34,653 nucleotides of DNA from Betaproteobacteria bacterium HGW-Betaproteobacteria-8 (GCA_002842135.1 PHCD01000003.1:1-34653), one strand, 5' to 3'. Positions 8,045-18,057 are shown, counted from the stretch's first letter. Numbers and translations are program-made. The notes: generated by a model not told the origin, from the letters alone.

Positions 8045-9343
8045 TTACCTCAACTGCTCGTAGAGCAGGGCGGTAATACGATTGGCGGTGCTGGATTTAT
8101 CACGTGATCCATCCTGTCTGACAACCACGATGTCAGAACCGCCAATTTCATTGTTATCAACCTTGATGCGGTAAATGTTTTCGCTTTGGGCTTCGTCTTT
8201 GGGGGCTTCCCAGAATTTGAGATATTCGCCCAGTGGTACGCCTTTATCTTCCGCTGCTGCTGCGGCTTCTTTGGCTTCCGGGGTCGGTTCCGGTTTTACA
8301 TCTTCTGTTTTTTCATCGTCATCCCAGAACTTGAGGGATTCCAGCAGGCCTTTTTTCTTGCTCGAGCCATCTTCGGCGGCGCCAAGATCGGCATAACGTA
8401 CATAGTACAAGCCGCGGGAACGATCCCGGTCTTCCACGACAAAGCCTACGCGATCGAGTGCCAGACCTACCCTGCGCCAGGCGCGGTCAAACTGGTCTTT
8501 GGTCTTGAGGTTCAGCAGGCCGTCGGCGCCTTTTTCAATAGTGGCACGAACTTCGTTGTTGACGGTGGCAACGACTGTCTGCGAGCGTTGCTCACTGACG
8601 CCCAGCCTGACCATCAGGCGGCGCAACAGTTCGGCGTCAATGTCCTCGGCGTTGGCACGCTCTTCCTCAGCCTTGGTCCTCTTGCCTTCCAGGCGGTAGC
8701 CGGTTTCATAGGTACCCAGTGTAGTAGTGATGCGTTCCTTGCCGTCATCCTGGGCGTCAGCTACGGAGCGATGGCTCAGGTAGATTTCCGTGGCATTGTT
8801 CTCGCCGCGGTCAATACGCGTGCGGAATTTCTGGCGGGTCTGCAGGGTGTTGAGTTTGTCCAGCCAGCCCTGAAATTTGTCGAGATAATTGCCCTTGTCG
8901 TCTTTGGTGATGCTGGAAGGGTCGACCCATTCGGTTTCCATGACGCCGGTTTCCGGATTTTCCACACGCACGGCAAAGCCAAGGTCGTTCCAGAATTCGC
9001 GTATGACCGGCCAGACTTTTTCGGGGGCTGCGTCAACCACCAGCCAGCGCTGGGAGCCTGCACGTTCCATCCTGACATTATCCGGATTGGGCAGGATGCG
9101 CTCCTGCTCCAGCACCGAACCTTGACCTTGGGTGTAACTGGAGTAAGTGGTCGTACCACCGGGCACAGCATAAGCGTCGCTGGCGGAGATGGAGGTAAGA
9201 TCCGGCGGCACTTCCAATGGACGTGAGCGGCCAGCAGTCTTGTAGTCCGGCGTATTGTCGAAAAATGGAATACTGTCGCAGCCTGTCAGGAAGACGGCGA
9301 GCAAACTTGTAAAAATCAGGGATTTCAGTTCAGTTCTGTTCAT
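8045..9343 (-). CDS. bamC: outer membrane protein assembly factor BamC (lipoprotein)
   Basis: A 432-residue lipoprotein with lipobox LTGC (Cys 22) and the N-terminal unstructured region typical of BamC (PDYKTAGRSRPLEVPPDL), which binds BamD. Two helix-grip domains follow: the first near WLVVDAAPEKVWPVIREFW, the second near FDRAWRRVGLALDRVGFVVEDRDRSRG. BamC is part of the BamABCDE machine that inserts beta-barrel proteins into the outer membrane. It is longer than E. coli BamC (344 residues), mainly from an acidic, Ala-rich insert around residues 330-370. It lies downstream of dapA, as in many proteobacteria. Confidence 0.92.
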   Translation of the reverse strand: MNRTELKSLIFTSLLAVFLTGCDSIPFFDNTPDYKTAGRSRPLEVPPDLTSISASDAYAVPGGTTTYSSYTQGQGSVLEQERILPNPDNVRMERAGSQRWLVVDAAPEKVWPVIREFWNDLGFAVRVENPETGVMETEWVDPSSITKDDKGNYLDKFQGWLDKLNTLQTRQKFRTRIDRGENNATEIYLSHRSVADAQDDGKERITTTLGTYETGYRLEGKRTKAEEERANAEDIDAELLRRLMVRLGVSEQRSQTVVATVNNEVRATIEKGADGLLNLKTKDQFDRAWRRVGLALDRVGFVVEDRDRSRGLYYVRYADLGAAEDGSSKKKGLLESLKFWDDDEKTEDVKPEPTPEAKEAAAAAEDKGVPLGEYLKFWEAPKDEAQSENIYRIKVDNNEIGGSDIVVVRQDGSRDKSSTANRITALLYEQLR

Positions 9344-9420
9344 GCGGTTTCTCTTTGCATTGAATCTTTAATGCTGCAACGCGTATGTGATTGATACGTA
9401 AAGCAGTCTTCGCTTCCGGG

Positions 9421-10299
9421 TTAAGCTTGAATACCTGCGTTTTGCATCGCAGAACGCAGGGTATCATGATATGCAGGGGAAAGTGGTACAAGCGGCAGGC
9501 GAATTCCCGACTTGATCATCCCCATCTGCTGTAATACCCATTTCACGGGAATCGGGTTAGCTTCGACAAACAGTTTTTGATGAAGTGCCAGCAATTTTGC
9601 GTTAATTTGTCTGGCCTTGATGGCTTCACCAGCCATAGCCGCCAGGCAAAGTTCATGCATCAGGCGTGGCGCAGCGTTCGCTGTGACAGAAATCACGCCA
9701 CGGCCACCCATCAACATCAGGGACATGGCACTCGCATCATCGCCACTGTATACGGCAAAGTCTGCAGGTGCGCGGGCAATCAGGTCGCTGCCTCGCTCCA
9801 TATTGCCCGTGGCGTCCTTGATACCGACGATATTGGGAATCTGTGCCAGGCGCAGGACAGTATCGTTGGAAATGTCGCAGGCGGTTCTACCCGGCACGTT
9901 GTAAAGAATCTGCGGGATATCGACGGCTTCAGCCACGGCGCGGTAATGCTGGTACAGGCCTTCCTGCGGCGGTTTGTTGTAATAGGGCGTGACCAGCAGG
10001 CAGGCATCGGCACCGAGTGCCTTTGCCTGACGGGTCAGTTCGATAGCTTCTGTTGTTGCGTTGGCGCCGGTACCTGCGATGACAGGAACGCGTCCAGCAG
10101 TGTGTTCAACTGCGGTTTTGATAAGCAGGCAATGTTCGTCGAAATTGACTGTTGGCGATTCGCCGGTGGTGCCGACAATGACGATGCCATCTGTGCCTTC
10201 TTCAACATGAAAGTCAATAAGGGAGCGGAGGGCGTTGATATCCAGTGCGCCATCCTCTTGCATTGGGGTGACGATGGCAACAAGACTGCCTTGCAGCAT
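9421..10299 (-). CDS. dapA: 4-hydroxy-tetrahydrodipicolinate synthase
   Basis: A 292-residue DapA, which condenses pyruvate with aspartate semialdehyde in lysine/diaminopimelate synthesis. The Schiff-base lysine is K161 in GIKDATGN. The catalytic Tyr is Y133 in LYNVPGRT, and the Thr pair is T44-T45 in VGTTGESPT. It is the first gene of the leftward dapA-bamC-MBL unit. Its promoter should lie in the 247-base divergent region shared with rsxA; I could not pick a convincing one. Confidence 0.97.
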   Translation of the reverse strand: MLQGSLVAIVTPMQEDGALDINALRSLIDFHVEEGTDGIVIVGTTGESPTVNFDEHCLLIKTAVEHTAGRVPVIAGTGANATTEAIELTRQAKALGADACLLVTPYYNKPPQEGLYQHYRAVAEAVDIPQILYNVPGRTACDISNDTVLRLAQIPNIVGIKDATGNMERGSDLIARAPADFAVYSGDDASAMSLMLMGGRGVISVTANAAPRLMHELCLAAMAGEAIKARQINAKLLALHQKLFVEANPIPVKWVLQQMGMIKSGIRLPLVPLSPAYHDTLRSAMQNAGIQA

Positions 10300-10476
10300 G
10301 ATTTACCTGATAAATGAAAATGAATTCCAGTATTTTAACTGAAAGTTCCGGCCCAAGTGCACGGTTTTCTCAAACCGCCGACAGCCCCATATAAGCTTTG
10401 CTAATAAGATATAAGTACAAATTCTTTGAGTGCTCGCACTAAACCCATTATCCTGCGTCGAATTGCTATTCCGGAA

Positions 10477-10502
10477 GCGCATCAGACTTATGCCTGATGC
10501 GC
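10477..10502. repeat. 9-bp inverted repeat upstream of rsxA
   Basis: Perfect arms GCGCATCAG (10477-10485) and CTGATGCGC (10494-10502) around 8 bases. It ends 9 bases before the TATAAT box and covers the expected -35 position, so it may be an operator rather than a terminator; no T-run follows. Confidence 0.6.
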
Positions 10503-10517
10503 CAATCTCTGTATAAT
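10488..10517 (+). promoter_or_regulatory. candidate sigma-70 promoter for the rsx operon
   Basis: An exact TATAAT at 10512-10517 lies 30 bases before the rsxA ATG. The -35 position at 18-bp spacing (TTATGC, 10488-10493) is a poor match to TTGACA and lies in the loop and second arm of the dyad. A weak -35 overlapped by a dyad is typical of an activator- or repressor-controlled promoter; this is inference. Confidence 0.5.
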
Positions 10518-10546
10518 CCGATGCTATATGCTTATGTGAATTCCCA

Positions 10547-11125
10547 ATGCTGCAAGAATATTTCCTGATATTGATGGGTGTCGTTCTGGTCAACAATATT
10601 GTGTTGATCAAGGTGCTTGGTTTGTGCCCATTCATGGGGGTTTCCAAGAAGCTGGAGACTTCCATCGCCATGGCGGCTGCTACGACTTTTGTGCTGACCG
10701 TGGGCTCAGGCACCAGTTATCTGATTAGTCATTATCTGCTTGGTACTGAGTTGTTCTATCTGCGTACTTTATCGTTCATCGTGGTGATTGCAGGTGTCGT
10801 ACAGTTTACCGAAATGTTCCTGGAAAAAACCAGTCCGGTGCTGTATCAATCCCTTGGCATATTCCTGCCGTTGATTACCACCAATTGTGCCGTGCTGGGT
10901 ATCCCGCTGCTGAACGTGCAGTCCAATCACAATTTCATCGAGTCCCTGCTGTTCGGTCTTGGCGGCGCCATCGGTTTTTCCATGGTGCTGATCATGTTTG
11001 CGTCTTTGCGCGAACGTCTTGATGCGGCCGATGTGCCCGCACCATTCAAAGGCTCGGCGATTGCGATGGTGACTGCCGGCCTGATGAGTCTGGCGTTTAT
11101 GGGCTTTGCCGGGTTAGTGCGTTAA
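10547..11125 (+). CDS. rsxA: electron transport complex subunit RsxA/RnfA
   Basis: A 192-residue polytopic inner-membrane subunit of the Rnf/Rsx complex. It shows the conserved [22 protein letters not shown] start and the mid-protein [13 protein letters not shown] block, whose cysteines help hold an intramembrane iron-sulfur cluster with RnfE. The Rnf complex couples NADH-ferredoxin electron transfer to an ion gradient; in E. coli Rsx keeps SoxR reduced. First gene of rsxABCDGE; its stop overlaps rsxB as TAATG. Confidence 0.95.
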   Translation: MLQEYFLILMGVVLVNNIVLIKVLGLCPFMGVSKKLETSIAMAAATTFVLTVGSGTSYLISHYLLGTELFYLRTLSFIVVIAGVVQFTEMFLEKTSPVLYQSLGIFLPLITTNCAVLGIPLLNVQSNHNFIESLLFGLGGAIGFSMVLIMFASLRERLDAADVPAPFKGSAIAMVTAGLMSLAFMGFAGLVR

Positions 11126-11700
11126 TGTTGGCTGCGCTTTACGTGATGATAGGCCTGGCCTTGCTGCTGGGCATTGTACTTGGTTACTCCGCCCTGAAAT
11201 TCAAGGTCGAAGGCGATCCGCTGGTCGCCCGTATCGATGCCATCTTGCCGCAAACACAGTGCGGACAATGTGGCTATCCGGGCTGCAAGCCTTATGCAAC
11301 TGCGATTGCAAAGGGTGAAGCCGATATCAACCAATGCCCGCCGGGTGGCGATGCCGGGGTGCATGCGCTGGCAGACTTGCTGGGTGTCGAATACAAACCG
11401 CTGAACGCAGAGCACGGCTTGCCCAAGCCCAAATCTGTGGCGGTGATCGACGAGAACGTCTGCATTGGATGCACGCTCTGCATACAGGCCTGCCCGGTGG
11501 ACGCGATTTTGGGAGCGGCCAAGCACATGCATACGGTCATCGCTTCCGAGTGCACCGGTTGCGAACTGTGCGTCGCGCCTTGCCCGGTCGACTGCATCAG
11601 CATGGAGCCGATCGCTGAGTCGCCAGCCAACTGGAAGTGGCGTTATCCGGTGTTCGAGATCAAACCTGAAAGACCTGTACAGAAGAAATCTGCTGCATGA
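11125..11700 (+). CDS. rsxB: electron transport complex iron-sulfur subunit RsxB/RnfB
   Basis: 191 residues: one N-terminal membrane helix (about 4-24), then a 4Fe-4S domain with C46, C49, C54 and C71 ([10 protein letters not shown]...CPPGG). Two ferredoxin clusters follow: C113, C116, C119, C123 and C143, C146, C149, C153. It passes electrons between RsxC and the membrane part of the complex. It overlaps rsxA by one base and rsxC by four (ATGA), which points to translational coupling. Confidence 0.96.
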   Translation: MLAALYVMIGLALLLGIVLGYSALKFKVEGDPLVARIDAILPQTQCGQCGYPGCKPYATAIAKGEADINQCPPGGDAGVHALADLLGVEYKPLNAEHGLPKPKSVAVIDENVCIGCTLCIQACPVDAILGAAKHMHTVIASECTGCELCVAPCPVDCISMEPIAESPANWKWRYPVFEIKPERPVQKKSAA

Positions 11701-13439
11701 ACGCGATTGTGAACCTATCCAGACTCCTGAAAGGCAAGCTGGCCCAAAGTGGGCTTTCCAGTTTCAAGGGGGGCGTGCATCCGCCGCAACACAAGCTGGA
11801 ATCGACGACCAGCCCGATTCGTCCGGTGCCGGTGCCAAAACATCTGGTGCTGCCCTTGCGTCAGCATGTCGGTAATGTTTCCAAATTGCAGGTGGCCGTC
11901 GGCGATCATGTGCTGAAGGGGCAGTTGCTGGCAAAAGCCGATGGGCAGGTTTCTGCGGCCGTGCATGCGCCGACTTCCGGTGTCATCGCCTCCATCGGCA
12001 ATCAGTTGATTCCACATCCTTCCGGACTGCCTGATATCTCGATTACGCTGGAAACGGACGGCAAGGATCAATGGATAGGGCACCAGGCGCTGGATTACCT
12101 GTCCATGAGCAAGCCGGAGCTGCTGGATCGCCTGCGTGAGGCTGGCGTGGTCGGCCTCGGTGGGGCTACTTTCCCGTCCCACATCAAGCTGCGTGAAGAT
12201 GCACGGCATCCGGTGCGCACGCTGATCATCAACGGCGCAGAATGTGAGCCCTATATCACCTGCGACGACATGCTGATGCGTGAACGTGCCGATGAGATCG
12301 TACGCGGTATCGAAATCATGCGTTACTTGCTGGATGCTGAAGTCTGTGCAATCGGTATCGAAGACAACAAGCCGGAAGCGATTCAGGCGATGCGTGAAGC
12401 CGCTGTCCAAAGCCCAATTGCCATCGATGTCATCGCCGTGCCGACTGTCTATCCGGGCGGAGGTGCCAAACAGCTTATCAAGGTCATTACCGGCAAGGAA
12501 GTGCCTAGCGGCAGATTGCCTACCGAGGTCGGCGTGCAGTGCTTTAATGTGGCGACTGCTTATAGCGTGAATCGGGTAGTTAACCACGGGGAGCCGGTGA
12601 TATCGCGTATCGTGACGGTGACCGGCAATGTCGCTCGTCCCGGCAATTATGAGGCACCGCTGGGTATGTCGATGAGCGAGCTGGTGCAGTTGGCTGGCAG
12701 TCAGGCAGAAGATGGCGGCCTGATCATGGGCGGTCCGATGATGGGCTTTAACCTGCCATCTGCTGAAGTGCCAGTAGTCAAGGCGACCAACTGTATTATT
12801 GTGCCCGCGGAGCAGATGTTTCCCGAGCCTGCGCCCGCGTTACCTTGTATCCGCTGCACGCGTTGTGCCGATGTTTGCCCGGTAAACCTGCAGCCGCAGG
12901 AACTTTACTGGTTCTCAAAATCGCAGAATCTGGAAAAGGCGCGTGAATACAAGATATTCGACTGTATAGAGTGCGGTTGCTGCAGCTATGTCTGCCCAAG
13001 CAATATTCCTCTGGTGCAGTATTACCGTTTTGCCAAGAGTGAAATCATTGCCCAGGATAGGGCAAAAGAGGCGGCGGATATCGCACGTGAGCGCAACGAG
13101 TTCCGTTTGATGCGTATCGAACGCGAGAAACAGGAGCGAGCGCAAAAGCATGCGCAGAAAGCCTCTGGGGCCAAAGCCGAGACGGGTGTGGACAGTGCGG
13201 CAGAAGCGGCAAAGAAAGCGGCTATTGCTGCTGCCATTGAGCGTGCGAAAGCCCAGAAGGCAGAAGTTACGCCCCAAAATACCGAGGCGGTATCTGCAAC
13301 AGTAGCAAGTGAAATTGCCGAGATAGATGCCAGACGCGCACAGCAGCCGCAGCAGGCGCAATTATTTGCGGAAGAGCAAACACGGGCATCTGAACAGCAG
13401 CCATTAGAAGAAAAATTACCTGCAGAAGACACGAAATGA
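11697..13439 (+). CDS. rsxC: electron transport complex subunit RsxC/RnfC
   Basis: 580 residues. The NADH/FMN-binding domain includes [16 protein letters not shown] and [14 protein letters not shown]. Two ferredoxin-type 4Fe-4S clusters follow: C384, C387, C390, C394 ([12 protein letters not shown]) and C423, C426, C429, C433. RsxC is the NADH-contacting peripheral subunit. The C-terminal Ala/Lys/Gln-rich tail (about 470-580) is shorter than in E. coli RsxC (740 residues) and lacks its many long repeats, but is of the same helical low-complexity kind. Four-base overlaps join it to rsxB and rsxD. Confidence 0.95.
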   Translation: MNAIVNLSRLLKGKLAQSGLSSFKGGVHPPQHKLESTTSPIRPVPVPKHLVLPLRQHVGNVSKLQVAVGDHVLKGQLLAKADGQVSAAVHAPTSGVIASIGNQLIPHPSGLPDISITLETDGKDQWIGHQALDYLSMSKPELLDRLREAGVVGLGGATFPSHIKLREDARHPVRTLIINGAECEPYITCDDMLMRERADEIVRGIEIMRYLLDAEVCAIGIEDNKPEAIQAMREAAVQSPIAIDVIAVPTVYPGGGAKQLIKVITGKEVPSGRLPTEVGVQCFNVATAYSVNRVVNHGEPVISRIVTVTGNVARPGNYEAPLGMSMSELVQLAGSQAEDGGLIMGGPMMGFNLPSAEVPVVKATNCIIVPAEQMFPEPAPALPCIRCTRCADVCPVNLQPQELYWFSKSQNLEKAREYKIFDCIECGCCSYVCPSNIPLVQYYRFAKSEIIAQDRAKEAADIARERNEFRLMRIEREKQERAQKHAQKASGAKAETGVDSAAEAAKKAAIAAAIERAKAQKAEVTPQNTEAVSATVASEIAEIDARRAQQPQQAQLFAEEQTRASEQQPLEEKLPAEDTK

Positions 13440-14455
13440 ATCGTTCACCCTATTTGACAGCTGCGCCCAGTGTTACCTCCATCATGCTCAAGGTCATGCT
13501 GGCCCTGGTGCCTGGCATCGCAGCCTATATCTGGGTATTCGGCGGCGGTATTCTGGTGACACTGACGCTGGCTTCGCTGACCGCAATTCTTGCCGAGGTG
13601 TTGATGCTGAAGTTGCGCGAACGCCCGGTACGGCCCTTTGTAACTGACGGCAGTGCGCTGGTCACGGCCTGGCTGCTAGCGCTGGCCTTGCCGCCGCTTG
13701 CACCCTGGTGGCTGATTGTATTGGGCACTGCCATAGCCATTGTCGTCGCCAAGCAGCTTTACGGTGGATTGGGTTATAACCCGTTTAATCCGGCAATGGT
13801 TGGCTATGCGGCACTGTTGATATCCTTCCCATTGCTGATGACCAGCTGGCCGGCGCCGTTGGCACTGGCCGAAGTCAAGTTGGGTTTTGTTGAGCAGATG
13901 CATTTCATCTTTTCCGGCGCATTGCCTGCAGGTGCCGCCCTGGATGCCGTGACTTCGGCTACGCCGCTGGATTACCTGAAAACCCAGTTGACGCTCAATC
14001 ATGGCTTGCAGGATATTGTGCAGGCACCGATATTCGGGATGATGGGCGGTCAGGGCGTGGAACTGATAGCTGCAGCTTATTTGCTTGGCGGACTTTATCT
14101 GATTCAGCAGCGGATTATCACCTGGCATTTGCCAACAGCTTTCCTGGCTGCGATGGCCATCATTGCCGGTATATTCTATCTGGCGGATGCCAGTCGATTT
14201 GCCGACCCGGCATTTCATCTGTTCAGTGGCGCAACGATGCTATGTGCATTCTTCATTATCACTGACCCGGTCAGTGGGCCGACGACACCTAAAGGCAAGC
14301 TGATTTTTGCAGCAGGCATAGGCCTCATGACTTACCTGATTCGTGTTTACGGCGGTTACCCGGATGGTGTGGCTTTTGCCGTAATTTTCTTCAATATCTG
14401 CGTGCCGCTGATTGATGCCTATACCCAGCCACGTGTGTTTGGGCACGAGAAATAA
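13436..14455 (+). CDS. rsxD: electron transport complex membrane subunit RsxD/RnfD
   Basis: A 339-residue polytopic inner-membrane protein of the NqrB/RnfD family. The covalent FMN site is in DAVTSATPLDYL (S174-A-T176, FMN expected on Thr). Also visible are GGLGYNPFNPAMVGYA and the C-terminal FFIITDPVSGPTTPKGK. It is the main ion-translocating subunit candidate of the complex. It overlaps rsxC by four bases and rsxG by one. Confidence 0.95.
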   Translation: MNRSPYLTAAPSVTSIMLKVMLALVPGIAAYIWVFGGGILVTLTLASLTAILAEVLMLKLRERPVRPFVTDGSALVTAWLLALALPPLAPWWLIVLGTAIAIVVAKQLYGGLGYNPFNPAMVGYAALLISFPLLMTSWPAPLALAEVKLGFVEQMHFIFSGALPAGAALDAVTSATPLDYLKTQLTLNHGLQDIVQAPIFGMMGGQGVELIAAAYLLGGLYLIQQRIITWHLPTAFLAAMAIIAGIFYLADASRFADPAFHLFSGATMLCAFFIITDPVSGPTTPKGKLIFAAGIGLMTYLIRVYGGYPDGVAFAVIFFNICVPLIDAYTQPRVFGHEK

Positions 14456-15126
14456 TGCCTAAGGAAATCGTCAAACATGCTGTAAAGACAGCATTCATCA
14501 TGATTATCTTTACCATCGTCGGTACCGCGATGCTGGCATATATCTATAATCTTACCAAAACGCCAATCGCTGAGAGTGAAGCAAAGGCGCGTATGGCGCT
14601 GTTTCGCCAGATCGTGCCGGACAATATGCATGACAACGAGCTTTTGCAGGATGTGATCGAGATTCCGGCAAACGAGATGTTGGGCAATAAATTTGCCTCG
14701 CATGTCTATAGAGCCCGATTGGACGGCAAGCCGATGGCGGTGATTCTGGAAGCTATCGCCCCGGATGGTTATAGCGGCGATATCAAGTTGCTGGTGGCGA
14801 TTCGTGTGGATGGCACGATTGCCGGTGTGCGCGTGCTGGCACACAAGGAAACCCCAGGGCTTGGTGACTATATCGATATTACGCACAGTGCCTGGATCAA
14901 GCAGTTTGACGGACATTCACTTAGTAGCCGTGCAGCGGAGTTGTGGAAGGTTAAAAAGGACGGTGGCCAGTTCGATTATATGGTCGGCGCGACGATTACT
15001 CCGCGCGCAGTCATCAAGGCGGTACACAAGGTGCTGGAATATTATGAGATTCATCGTGAATCACTTTTCGCGGTTGCGGTCACAAAGAATGAACCGACAA
15101 CTGCAGTAGCAGGAGCAGCCTCATGA
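14455..15126 (+). CDS. rsxG: electron transport complex FMN-binding subunit RsxG/RnfG
   Basis: 223 residues: one N-terminal membrane helix (about 10-32) and a periplasmic FMN-binding domain. The flavinylation motif is DYMVGATITPRAV, with FMN expected on T180. Upstream blocks GYSGDIKLLVAIRVDGTIAGVRVL and HKETPGLGDYI are typical. The flavin transferase ApbE that would attach FMN to RsxG and RsxD is not in this window. Overlaps rsxE by four bases. Confidence 0.94.
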   Translation: MPKEIVKHAVKTAFIMIIFTIVGTAMLAYIYNLTKTPIAESEAKARMALFRQIVPDNMHDNELLQDVIEIPANEMLGNKFASHVYRARLDGKPMAVILEAIAPDGYSGDIKLLVAIRVDGTIAGVRVLAHKETPGLGDYIDITHSAWIKQFDGHSLSSRAAELWKVKKDGGQFDYMVGATITPRAVIKAVHKVLEYYEIHRESLFAVAVTKNEPTTAVAGAAS

Positions 15127-15806
15127 GTGCTTACAAGGAAATCGTTGATAATGGATTGTGGAAACAGAACCCGGGCTTAGTGCAACTGTTGGGCCTGTGC
15201 CCGACACTCGCGGTAACCACGACGCTGGTGAATGGCCTCAGCCTCGGGTTGGCAACCGCACTGGTCATGGCTGCCAGTAACGGCGCAGTGTCGCCCGTAC
15301 GTCGCTATATTCCTGATGAAATCCGCGTGCCGGTATTCATCCTGGTGATTGCGGCACTGGTGACAGTAATCGACCTGTCAATCAATGCCTTCGCTTTGCC
15401 CTTACATAAGGTGCTCGGCATATTCATTCCACTGATTGTGGTCAATTGCATCGTGCTCGCGCGGGTGGAGTCTTTCGCTGCCAAAAACAGCCCGGTGCCT
15501 TCCGTACTGGATGGTTTCATGATGGGCATAGGCCTGACCTTGGTACTGAGTCTCCTCGGTGGTATGCGTGAACTGGTCGGCAAGGGTACCCTGTTTTCCG
15601 GGATTGACCTGGTATTCGGGCCGGAGACGGCTCGTTTCATTGTGACGGTCATCCCCGACTATCATGGCTTTTTGCTGGCGATTCTGCCGCCAGGTGCTTT
15701 TATCGGTCTTGCCCTTTTGATAGCAAGCAAGAACTGGGTAGATCAGCGTAAGGCTGCCTCTGCAAAATCCGATAGTCTGCCACTGGCGCCTGTAGCCAGT
15801 CACTAA
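15123..15806 (+). CDS. rsxE: electron transport complex subunit RsxE/RnfE
   Basis: A 227-residue polytopic subunit homologous to RsxA. It starts YKEIVDNGLWKQNPGLVQLLGLCPTLAVTTT and has the mid-protein IPLIVVNCIVLAR block; its Cys residues pair with those of RsxA around an intramembrane iron-sulfur cluster. Last gene of a complete rsxABCDGE set; nth follows after only 7 bases. Confidence 0.95.
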   Translation: MSAYKEIVDNGLWKQNPGLVQLLGLCPTLAVTTTLVNGLSLGLATALVMAASNGAVSPVRRYIPDEIRVPVFILVIAALVTVIDLSINAFALPLHKVLGIFIPLIVVNCIVLARVESFAAKNSPVPSVLDGFMMGIGLTLVLSLLGGMRELVGKGTLFSGIDLVFGPETARFIVTVIPDYHGFLLAILPPGAFIGLALLIASKNWVDQRKAASAKSDSLPLAPVASH

Positions 15807-15813
15807 CTCAGCC

Positions 15814-16479
15814 ATGAATGCGGAAAAACGGCAGGAAATTTTTCGCAGGCTGAGTATTTCCATTCCGGAACCAAAGACCGAGTTGGTTCATCATTCCAAT
15901 TTTGAACTGCTGGTTGCCGTGATCCTTTCCGCACAAGCTACCGACAAGGGCGTCAATTTGGCGACGGCCAAACTGTTCCCGGTCGCCAATACGCCAGCTG
16001 CGATCTTGGCGTTGGGGGTTGAGGGGCTGGAACGTTATATCAAGACCATCGGTCTTTACCGTAGTAAGGCGAAGAACGTGATTGCCATGTGTGAGATGTT
16101 ATTGGCACGGCACGGCGGGCAAGTACCGGATACGCGGGAAGCCCTGGAGAAGTTGCCGGGGGTGGGGCGCAAGACGGCAAATGTCATGTTGAACACGGCA
16201 TTTGGCCAGCCAACGATTGCTGTCGATACCCACCTGTTTCGTTTAGGTAACCGTACAGGGCTTGCACCCGGCAAAACCCCGCTGGATGTTGAGAAAAAAC
16301 TCATGAAAAGTGTGCCCAGGGAATATCTGCGAGACGCGCATCATTTGCTGATTTTGCATGGACGCTATGTTTGTGTGGCACGCAAACCAAAATGCGGCAT
16401 TTGCGTGATTAACGATTTGTGTGAATTCAACGGTAAGGAACTCATGGTGGCTGTGGAGCATGCAGGAAAACAGTTATGA
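15814..16479 (+). CDS. nth: endonuclease III
   Basis: A 221-residue DNA glycosylase/AP lyase for oxidised pyrimidines. The helix-hairpin-helix LPGVGRKTAN holds catalytic K120, and D138 is in AVDTHLFR, the same numbers as in E. coli Nth. The 4Fe-4S cluster ligands are C187, C194, C197 and C203. It sits directly behind the rsx genes, an old arrangement in proteobacteria, and overlaps the FIST gene by four bases (ATGA). Confidence 0.97.
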   Translation: MNAEKRQEIFRRLSISIPEPKTELVHHSNFELLVAVILSAQATDKGVNLATAKLFPVANTPAAILALGVEGLERYIKTIGLYRSKAKNVIAMCEMLLARHGGQVPDTREALEKLPGVGRKTANVMLNTAFGQPTIAVDTHLFRLGNRTGLAPGKTPLDVEKKLMKSVPREYLRDAHHLLILHGRYVCVARKPKCGICVINDLCEFNGKELMVAVEHAGKQL

Positions 16480-17558
16480 CGATAGCGACAGGATTAAGCA
16501 TCGGCAGTGAAGCCTCGTCAGAACTTGCCAGCCAGGCGGTCGAGCAGGCCATGGAACGCGCCAATATCAAGGTTGCTGGAAGTGTGCTGCTCATTTTGAC
16601 ATCGGAGTTCGCACGAGACCCGTTGCCTGCACTGAGGGCGGCATCCAAAGCCGCGAATTGCATGCAGGTGATGGGATGTTCGGCAACCGGGCTGTTCACG
16701 GAAGATGACTGGGTGCTGGATGCACCCGCGGCGGCGGCTATGGTGTTCCCGGATTCCACGGTCTTCGAGCAGCCTTCTCCAACAGATGCCAGTCAGCTGT
16801 TGCTGACGCTGGCTGCGCCCAATGCCATCAATACTACCTGGATGACGACCCCCGGCATTCGTTTCGGAGGCGTTTCCGGCGATGCTACCGGTCAAGGCCC
16901 GTTTTCTGTCTGGCAGCACGGCAAGGGCGTGGCACTGGGTCACTGTGAGGCGGCTGTACACGGCGTCAAAGGTGCGGTCGCTGCCGCACATGGCTTGCGT
17001 GTGCTGAATATGCCAAAGCCGGTTACTGCCTTGAGCGGGCATGATTTGCTGGCGCTGGATGGCAAAAAAGCCTTGCATTCACTGCAGAGTGCCAGAGAGG
17101 GCTACGAAGCCTTGCCCATGCATTACATTATGGCCGTATTCGCCGACTCAGCGGAAAGCATCAGCGAAGGCAATTATCAGATAGCGCCGCTGGTGAGCGG
17201 CAATGACGATGCCATGTCTGTGACATTGGCAAAGCAATTGAAGGCCGGGCAGTTTCTGAGCTGGGCAATACGCGATACGGATGCAGCTCTGGCCGATTTG
17301 CAGCAGACGGCGATCAATCTTGAGATCAAGCTGGCGGCCAGGCCTGATTTTGCCCTGTTCTTTTCATGCCTGGGCCGGGGGCCGTACTTTTACGGCGGCA
17401 TGGACCGTGATTTATCCCTGCTAACCACCAAATTTCCCGGTATGCCGATTATCGGCTTTTATGGCAATGGCGAGATTGCGCCAGCCGCACACGGCCATCC
17501 AAGTGGTTGCGAGCTACTGGAGTATTCCGCGGTATTAGGGCTGTTTTCACAAGGATAG
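16476..17558 (+). CDS. FIST-domain signal transduction protein
   Basis: 360 residues covering a FIST N domain (about 30-215: LLILTSEFARD, VMGCSATGLF, GIRFGGVSGD) and a FIST C domain (about 216-350: FFSCLGRGPYFYGG, GFYGNGEIAP). FIST domains are sensory modules thought to bind small ligands such as amino acids. Here no histidine kinase, GGDEF or receiver domain is fused, so it would act alone or through partners. It is translationally coupled to nth and followed by a DUF1841 gene. Confidence 0.85.
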   Translation: MTIATGLSIGSEASSELASQAVEQAMERANIKVAGSVLLILTSEFARDPLPALRAASKAANCMQVMGCSATGLFTEDDWVLDAPAAAAMVFPDSTVFEQPSPTDASQLLLTLAAPNAINTTWMTTPGIRFGGVSGDATGQGPFSVWQHGKGVALGHCEAAVHGVKGAVAAAHGLRVLNMPKPVTALSGHDLLALDGKKALHSLQSAREGYEALPMHYIMAVFADSAESISEGNYQIAPLVSGNDDAMSVTLAKQLKAGQFLSWAIRDTDAALADLQQTAINLEIKLAARPDFALFFSCLGRGPYFYGGMDRDLSLLTTKFPGMPIIGFYGNGEIAPAAHGHPSGCELLEYSAVLGLFSQG

Positions 17559-17561
17559 TCT

Positions 17562-18002
17562 GTGGCACTATTTAACCCAAGTCGCGATCAGGTGCGGCAA
17601 TTCTTCTTCGATGCCTGGGCCAAGTTTCTCGGCAAACAACCGCTCACCGACCTTGAGGCCATTGCTCTCGAGGTGATACAAATGCATCCGGAGTATCATC
17701 ATGTGTTGAATGCGCCGGAACGCTATCTCGAGCAGGCCTATTTTCCGGAAATGGGGGAGACCAACCCCTTCCTGCATATGAGTCTGCATATGTCGATACT
17801 GGAACAGATAGCGATTGACCAGCCGCCGGGGATCAAGGCTGGATACCAGTCCCTGCAGCTTAAAATGCCGGATCATCACCAGGCACAGCATGAACTGATG
17901 GATTGCCTGGCAGAAACCCTGTGGCAGGCGCAGCGAACGAAAAGCGCGCCTGACAGTCAGGCATACCTGGCACTGATTCATCACAAGACAGCTGTTGGCT
18001 AA
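17562..18002 (+). CDS. DUF1841 family protein, function unknown
   Basis: A 146-residue soluble protein of the DUF1841 family: MALFNPSRDQVRQFFFDAW, MHPEYHHVL, NPFLHMSLHMSILEQ and a C-terminal helix with DHHQAQHELMDCLAETLW. It is histidine-rich around HHVL and DHHQAQH, but no known metal motif can be claimed. The start is GTG at 17562 with AAGGA eight bases before it. Probably the last gene of the rsx-nth-FIST run; the AT-richer block begins right after it. Confidence 0.82.
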   Translation: MALFNPSRDQVRQFFFDAWAKFLGKQPLTDLEAIALEVIQMHPEYHHVLNAPERYLEQAYFPEMGETNPFLHMSLHMSILEQIAIDQPPGIKAGYQSLQLKMPDHHQAQHELMDCLAETLWQAQRTKSAPDSQAYLALIHHKTAVG

Positions 18003-18057
18003 TTATCATTACGCACGCCAGGCTAGATTATCGGCCGGTCCTGGAGTTTCTAACTAA

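Noticed and set aside
8186..9226. 346-codon open frame opposite bamC
   Set aside because: It is a shadow on the other strand of a well-supported lipoprotein gene, with low-complexity Phe/Ala-rich sequence and no recognisable domain.
10362..10377. CGGTTT/AAACCG hairpin in the dapA-rsxA region
   Set aside because: Short 6-bp stem without context; nothing to separate it from chance.
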